From: Entrophospora sp. SA101
Taxonomy: Eukaryota; Glomeromycota; Glomeromycetes; Entrophosporales; Entrophosporaceae
Reading direction: 5' to 3'
Assembly (NCBI GenBank): GCA_958430865.1
Contig: CAUDNR010004365.1
Span: forward strand, 31,809-43,053
DNA length: 11,245 bases
The position numbers and the translations under genes are program-made. The notes beneath the pieces are model-generated. The model did not search any database. It was given only the letters and a program-made list of their open reading frames with translations, and was not told where the DNA came from. Of this stretch, positions 7,894 through 11,245 are shown one piece after another (the stretch's first letter is position 1; every line of letters begins with the position of its first letter).

Positions 7894-8213
7894 TTAGAAA
7901 TTTTTTATTATGAATTTACTAAACAATAATGTTATAAATCTTGATAAATATTTTTGGTCAATTCTTTCTATAAAATTTGGTAGTATTATCAGTAAAACTT
8001 TATTAATTCCCAATAAGATCAATAAACAACATATTATTATTGAATAATCAATATCCGAAGAAATGAGAGAGAAAATTGGATGTTGATGTTTTTGTTGAGA
8101 AAAGAAGTATAATATTTTCTCTAAAAAACCTTGCAATATAAAAGGTAATGCTTGATCTACTATCTTTGACAATAAATATATCGGTATTGGATAGAGTATG
8201 ATAGAAATTTGTT
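7894..8213 (-). CDS. Hydrophobic open reading frame, possible upstream exon of the 7.5 kb gene
   Basis: The minus strand is open for about 106 codons from just after a TGA near 8216 to TAA at 7896-7894. It contains SKIVDQALPFILQGFLEKIL, a polar stretch with QQKHQHP, then a membrane-like segment (SIIICCLLILLGINKVLLII) followed by ERIDQKYLSRF. It is in the same frame as the downstream RWLCTKNG exon. A short intron would be needed to remove the TAA. The good-looking donor TTTA|GTAAAT at 7919 gives an intron that is not a multiple of three (40 or 43 nt); the weaker ATT|GTTTAG at 7924 gives 45 or 48 nt and keeps the frame. There is no clear ATG; the first plausible exon start would be an AG acceptor near CAAAG|ATAG or GATAG|TAGATC around 8160-8168. 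A second frame on the same strand is also open for about 50 codons here, so coding status is uncertain. Confidence 0.3.
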
Positions 8214-8273
8214 CATGTCACAATAAATTTGTGATATATACGAAGTCTACTCACGCCCCTTGGGATCAGGTAA

Positions 8274-8319
8274 ATGCGTGATTACAAATTAATATGATTG
8301 TAGAGGGGTGTCACGCATC
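8274..8319. repeat. 8-bp inverted repeat ATGCGTGA / TCACGCAT
   Basis: ATGCGTGA (8274-8281) and TCACGCAT (8312-8319) bracket 30 bp; a neighbouring CACGCCCC at about 8252 adds a third CACGC. These are unusually GC-rich motifs for the region. Confidence 0.6.
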
Positions 8320-8408
8320 TTATTAAATACCATCATAGTGTCGGTGATATTAAAATAATAAACAATATAAAAATATTATAAAAGAATAAAATTCATATAG
8401 AAAATTAA

Positions 8409-8965
8409 TACTTGATAGGAATTATATATATAAATAATTTTCTTGAGCATGTTGCTTCAAACATACAATCAAACTATTTATGGCGTAGTCTTCAAAGCTT
8501 AATTGAAAGCACAATGGCTGAGAGCAACGTAACAAACCTGTACAGAAATGAATATTTGTTCCACTCTGGATATATTCTGAGGTTCTGAGCAAGCAACTGT
8601 TGGTGATAGGATAATTAATTAACAATTTAAAACCACGGAAATGACAGCATCAACTCCTTTGCCAACCTGTTCCGATTCTTGTATCAAGCAATTCAATTAA
8701 TTAATATATTCTTTAATAAAATTTAACATGGCACAGTAATATTTACTTGTCTCGGAAATGCATCTAGCACTAGACATATTCCAAATAACTGTACTCGCTC
8801 TATACGAACGATAATATAATGTTTCCATCTTAATCTATGTCTCTGATATGACGAGCACTCGTCATTTGAGTGATGTCTGAAATTGCACTTATTATCAAAA
8901 TACAAATTTTTTGTCATCCGAGGCTGAGGTAATGCAAAGCATCCTAGCATACCTGATTCATGAAG
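8409..8965. other. Less AT-rich block, coding status unresolved
   Basis: Composition rises here relative to flanks in islands around 8440-8590, 8640-8690 and 8745-8960, as expected for exons. Several frames are open at once. Plus strand 8409-8588 gives 59 codons containing FLEHVASNIQSNYLWRSLQS. Minus 8625-8422 is open, and another minus frame reads TVACSEPQNISRVEQIFISV. Minus 8950-8723 reads LGCFALPQPRMTKN and ends DAFPRQVNITVPC. Minus-strand splice-like signals occur (CAG|GTATGC near 8953, ACAA|GTAAAT near 8742, ACAAG or AACAG acceptors near 8670-8680). I could not build one consistent gene and recognise no family. A decayed gene or an upstream part of the 7.5 kb minus-strand gene are both possible. 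Confidence 0.3.
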
Positions 8966-9537
8966 GTAACAAAAAAAGTAAGCCAGGATTGTAGTATCAA
9001 ATCAAGCTCATTTTATACTTTCTGCTCTAGCCACGGGTTTTGAATATCATGTCATCAATATTCAACACGTTTTCTCGAGTCTTTAACTTTTTTATTTATA
9101 TTAACAAAGATATAGGATTGGAAATGATTGACGAGTTTTTTTAATTACATTTTCCTTTTCCAATTATCCAAAAAAGTATATTATCCTAATAAAATTATAT
9201 GAGCAGGATATTGTCTTTATTAAAAAAAAAAAAGTATATTACTCGTTATCTACTGAAGTTTCTAAATTATAATTTTCACTATGAGAAAGGACACTTTGGT
9301 GATGCTCATTCGGTTTTACATCATTACAATAATTTCCATTATCTTTTAAAATATTTTGGATCAGAAATCACTCCTCCTTTCTCTCTTGAGGGGCTCGTTT
9401 ATTTGACCCAAGTAAATAAAAAATAATAAGCATATCATGTATCATCATCACATTACCCTACTTGTAACCCATGGCTACATTTGGAATCATTTGAACTTTT
9501 GGGTAAAACCGCCAAGGGCAATTCTCACCTCCAAAGG
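8966..9537. other. Intergenic interval with one weak ORF
   Basis: A plus-strand frame from ATG 9199 to TAA 9426 (75 codons) includes GHFGDAHSVLHHYNNFHYLL and SEITPPFSLEGLVYL, with somewhat mixed composition after an A-run. There is no recognised family, no splice context and no partner. It may be a decayed fragment or chance. Confidence 0.35.
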
Positions 9538-9720
9538 AGTAGAGGTTGGCACCGCGCAATAACTTTATTAATCAGTTAACCGGTCTAATTTAATTACATA
9601 AAATTTTTTAACTGGCAAAACGAATAATTCGAAAAATATAACTGATATGGTAATAGCATATGCACCATCCAATCCAATCAAAAAAATTTTATAGTCATAG
9701 TATGGTTTCTATTCAAATAA

Positions 9721-9798
9721 GAATTATTCGTTTTATTTTTATTTTTGAATATTCGAATTACAATGAATGTTTATTCGAATATGTAAAACGAATAATTC
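9721..9798. repeat. Internal hairpin of the 492-bp element
   Basis: GAATTATTCGTTTTA (9721-9735) pairs perfectly with TAAAACGAATAATTC (9784-9798). A second inner pair, ATATTCGAAT (9749-9758) with ATTCGAATAT (9773-9782), makes a two-tier foldback. A direct copy of AAAACGAATAATTCG also sits at 9617-9631. Confidence 0.85.
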
Positions 9799-9799
9799 G

Positions 9800-9823
9800 A
9801 ATAAAACGAATAAAACGAATAAG
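9800..9823. repeat. 9-bp tandem repeat (AATAAAACG)
   Basis: About two and a half copies of AATAAAACG follow the hairpin arm directly and reuse its ACGAATAA sequence, so they probably grew from it by slippage. Confidence 0.7.
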
Positions 9824-10029
9824 AAACTCTAATACCCAAGCCCACCCAAAAGAAAAAAGTAAAGATTGATGTTCTCTACGGCAGCAGCATTACTCATATT
9901 TATTTCATCATTATAAACATGTTGGCATATAGATTATGTTTGGTTTTTGTATATTTACTTTTATATTCTAGTTGGAATAAAATTTGTAACACTGTTAATA
10001 TTAACCGGTTAACGGTTCCAACCTCTACT

Positions 10030-10782
10030 AACACTAACAGATATAATATTCAACAAATAAACTTGACCTTTGCTTGATTTATCTTTTCAATATAATTTAA
10101 GATTATTATTCCACAATCTAAAATTCCACGTTGATGAGGAATTTCGCCAATATAATAAATTTCATTTTGAAAGAGATTCCATGAAATTCAAATAATCTGT
10201 TAATCATGTAATTGGAGCTTCACAATATAAAAATAAATCTTCTTGGTATCTAAAATCTAGTTTTACAACTCTAATGATTATAGCTTGTGCGTAATTATAT
10301 AGATATTTAATTTTTTTCCTAATAAACTATACATGATATCAATTTTCCATCGTTTAAACAATTGTATAAATAAATATATTAAAATCATTATTTTTAAACC
10401 ACCATATCATTAATGTAAATGGTTACACTATTAAATTCTTATTCTCGTAATTTGCCAGAAACGGAAAGAAATACATTCATCACATTTCCTTTCTATCATT
10501 TGACCATCTTTCATAACAAAATCAGACGAACATTATTATGTCACAAAGAAATTTCAAGGATCTCCTTTTTAATAGCAGGGAAAAACTAAAACAGAAAAAT
10601 CAATAAATTTTGTAATGACACCACCAAAATTATTCTGTGACTTGTCTGGTCTGTTGCACATTGATTGATATACAATGGATGATAATATTAATGAACAAAT
10701 GAAGGAAAGCATTTTTTTATTTAAGTTAATATATATCTGTATGTAGATTATTATATAGAATGAAAATAAATAAATGAATGAT
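10030..10782. other. Interval downstream of the PEMT-type gene
   Basis: It should hold the 3' untranslated region and terminator of the minus-strand gene (AATAAA-like sequences are abundant but not diagnostic). A plus-strand stretch about 10065-10290 reads protein-like with one internal stop (LRLLFHNLKFHVDEEFRQYN, then stop, then SVNHVIGASQYKNKSSWYLK); it may be a pseudogene fragment. Confidence 0.4.
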
Positions 10783-11245
10783 TTATTCTGATTTTTGTTG
10801 TTTACTAGATCTTTCTTGTTCTCGTTTAGCATAGATCATTGATGTAAATGGCCTAATAACAAGTAAAGAGAGGAAAACGATTAATTATTATTATCATTTC
10901 AATGTGTATATTCATATATAGATAAATATCAATCAATCAATCAATCAATCAATAGAAACTTTAGAAGGAAATACTTGCCCTTCATATTGAATTGCAACCA
11001 AGTAAACAATAAAAGCAAAAGTTGATAAAAGAATTCCAGCTGGGCTTGCATACCTAATTATGCACAAGCACACACATATATATAATAAATTTATCACTTG
11101 TTTAATTAATTATTTGTCAGTGTGATTTTTCCATAATATAACAATGATAATAACTACCATAAAGCAGTTCCAAGAAAACTCATTGTAGAACCATAATCCA
11201 TTGGATCTTCAATAATATTGAAATGAAATGAAGTGACTGTTTCAG
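10783..11245 (-). CDS. Phospholipid N-methyltransferase (PEMT/OPI3 type), C-terminal part, three exons
   Basis: This is the 3' end of a gene for an integral ER-membrane enzyme that methylates phosphatidylethanolamine derivatives with S-adenosylmethionine to make phosphatidylcholine. On the minus strand the exons are 11245-11158, 11053-10979 and 10852-10783, with stop TAA at 10785-10783. The spliced reading begins ETVTSFHFNIIEDP, continues MDYGSTMSFLGTALW, then YASPAGILLSTFAFIVYLVA, then IQYEGPFTSMIYAKREQER and ends SSKQQKSE. The order FxFNIxxxPM-x-x-GST, LG-x-A, ASP(A/T)G followed by a hydrophobic membrane span, and YE-x-PFT-x-x-IY is the known end of the PEMT family. The codons split by both introns (TG|G for Trp, GG|G for Gly) restore the conserved residues, which supports the splice model. 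The last ten or so residues are a charged, polar cytosolic-type tail. The 5' part, including the start codon and the GxG AdoMet motif, lies outside the window. OPI3 versus a vertebrate-type PEMT name cannot be settled from the C-terminus, so no symbol is given. Confidence 0.92.
10853..10978 (-). other. Last intron of the PEMT-type gene (non-canonical GC-AG, 126 nt)
   Basis: The exon ends GAAGG at 10979 and is followed by GCAAGT, the standard donor for GC-AG introns. The acceptor is ATTAG|G ending at 10853. Joining gives GG|G (Gly) in YEGPFT, which fits the family. A GT donor that keeps the frame and the conserved YE-x-PFT block is not available here. The intron carries a (TTGA)n tract, read on + as ATCA repeats at 10928-10953. 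Confidence 0.85.
10928..10953. repeat. ATCA/TGAT tetranucleotide microsatellite in the PEMT intron
   Basis: About six and a half tandem copies of a 4-bp unit (ATCA on +, TGAT on -) lie inside the GC-AG intron, close to its donor side. It is a likely length-variable site. Confidence 0.9.
11054..11157 (-). other. Intron of the PEMT-type gene (GT-AG, 104 nt)
   Basis: The donor reads TTATG|GTAGTT at 11157 and the acceptor is ATTAG|GTATGC ending at 11054. The intron is AT-rich and contains a TATATATGTGTGTG stretch. It splits a Trp codon (TG|G) inside the conserved LGTALWYASPAG block, and both flanking exons match the family without gap. Confidence 0.88.

Larger units (their letters stand above)
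9538..10029. mobile_element. Second terminal-inverted-repeat element, about 492 bp
   Basis: The left end AGTAGAGGTTGGCACCG (9538-9554) and the right end CGGTTCCAACCTCTACT (10013-10029) are inverted repeats with one mismatch in 17. Subterminal TTAACCGGT motifs occur on both sides (9576-9584 and 10001-10009). The TAGAGGTTGG-type end resembles some hAT ends (TAGAG/CAGAG plus TGGG). No target duplication is visible: CAAAGGAG on the left against CTAACACT on the right. The superfamily is therefore tentative. The interior contains three copies of a CGAATAATTCG core, a long hairpin and a 9-bp tandem repeat. It has no believable coding sequence; the 69-codon open frame starting at 9660 is a by-product of these repeats. 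Confidence 0.72.

Noticed and set aside
7831..7923. Splice from donor TTTA|GTAAAT at 7919 to the AAGCAG acceptor
   Set aside because: The resulting intron (40 or 43 nt) puts the downstream exon out of frame and hits a TGA before the convincing terminal exon, so this joining was dropped.
8830..8885. C/D-box snoRNA-like motifs (GTGATGTCTGA) near a foldback
   Set aside because: The C-like and D-like boxes are almost adjacent, leaving no guide region, and no terminal stem is visible.
9660..9869. Plus-strand ORF of 69 codons
   Set aside because: It lies inside the 492-bp inverted-repeat element and its IRIIRF/RIKRIKRI pattern comes from the CGAATAA repeats.
10569..10832. Minus-strand ORF of 87 codons, with an inner ATG giving a signal-peptide-like start (MLSFICSLILSSIV)
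   Set aside because: Its first part overlaps the last PEMT exon in another frame and the rest is 3' untranslated region. The 47-codon inner frame could look secreted, but hydrophobic starts are common by chance in such AT-rich DNA.
1..11245. tRNA, rRNA, spliceosomal snRNA and CRISPR-like arrays
   Set aside because: No T-loop-like GTTCRANNC with matching acceptor stem, no rRNA core sequences, no snRNA signatures and no regularly spaced direct repeats with unique spacers were seen by eye; an Infernal/tRNAscan run would be decisive.

Overview
The window looks like a stretch of a very AT-rich eukaryotic nuclear genome, most likely fungal. Non-coding DNA is dominated by A/T runs, short microsatellites and small inverted repeats. 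The only securely identified gene has short AT-rich introns with fungal-type splice sites. The AT richness, gene architecture, repeat load and a decayed gene with a DDYHSIH motif made me think of arbuscular mycorrhizal fungi (Glomeromycotina, Rhizophagus-like). That assignment is an inference, not proven by the sequence.

Layout. 1-2440 is gene-free: an A/T microsatellite (133-252), nested inverted repeats (860-1012), two tight hairpins (1100-1164), a diverged direct duplication (1685-1913) and a GTTGCAAC-containing repeat (1981-2028). A related repeat block is at 2634-2721 and a nested hairpin at 2442-2490. 3027-4059 (perhaps starting near 2722) is a decayed protein-coding gene on the + strand with stops and frameshifts, apparently a relic of a repeat-encoded family. 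4145-4309 holds a 19-bp tandem array. 4419-4523 and 5740-5907 are two copies of one repeat module. Between them, at 5415-5590, is a textbook small non-autonomous hAT-type transposon with 19-bp terminal inverted repeats and a perfect 8-bp target duplication. 6217-6647 looks like a solo LTR.

7488-8213 (- strand) holds the 3' end of an unrecognised gene: one convincing terminal exon, one probable upstream exon and a hydrophobic open frame whose connection is unresolved. 8409-8965 is a less AT-rich block in which several frames are open on both strands; I could not settle a gene there. 9538-10029 is a second inverted-repeat element with nested CGAATAATTCG motifs. 10783-11245 (- strand) is the 3' part (three exons) of a phosphatidylethanolamine / phospholipid N-methyltransferase gene (PEMT/OPI3 type); its 5' part lies beyond the right edge. 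Its last intron is a GC-AG intron.

No tRNA, rRNA, CRISPR array or prokaryote-type operon was seen. The window is mostly a transposon-relic and repeat landscape between two genes on the same strand. I found no evidence for a multi-gene novel system; the points most worth checking are the well-bounded hAT-type MITE, the decayed DDYH gene, the GC-AG intron and the unrecognised 7.5-8.2 kb gene.
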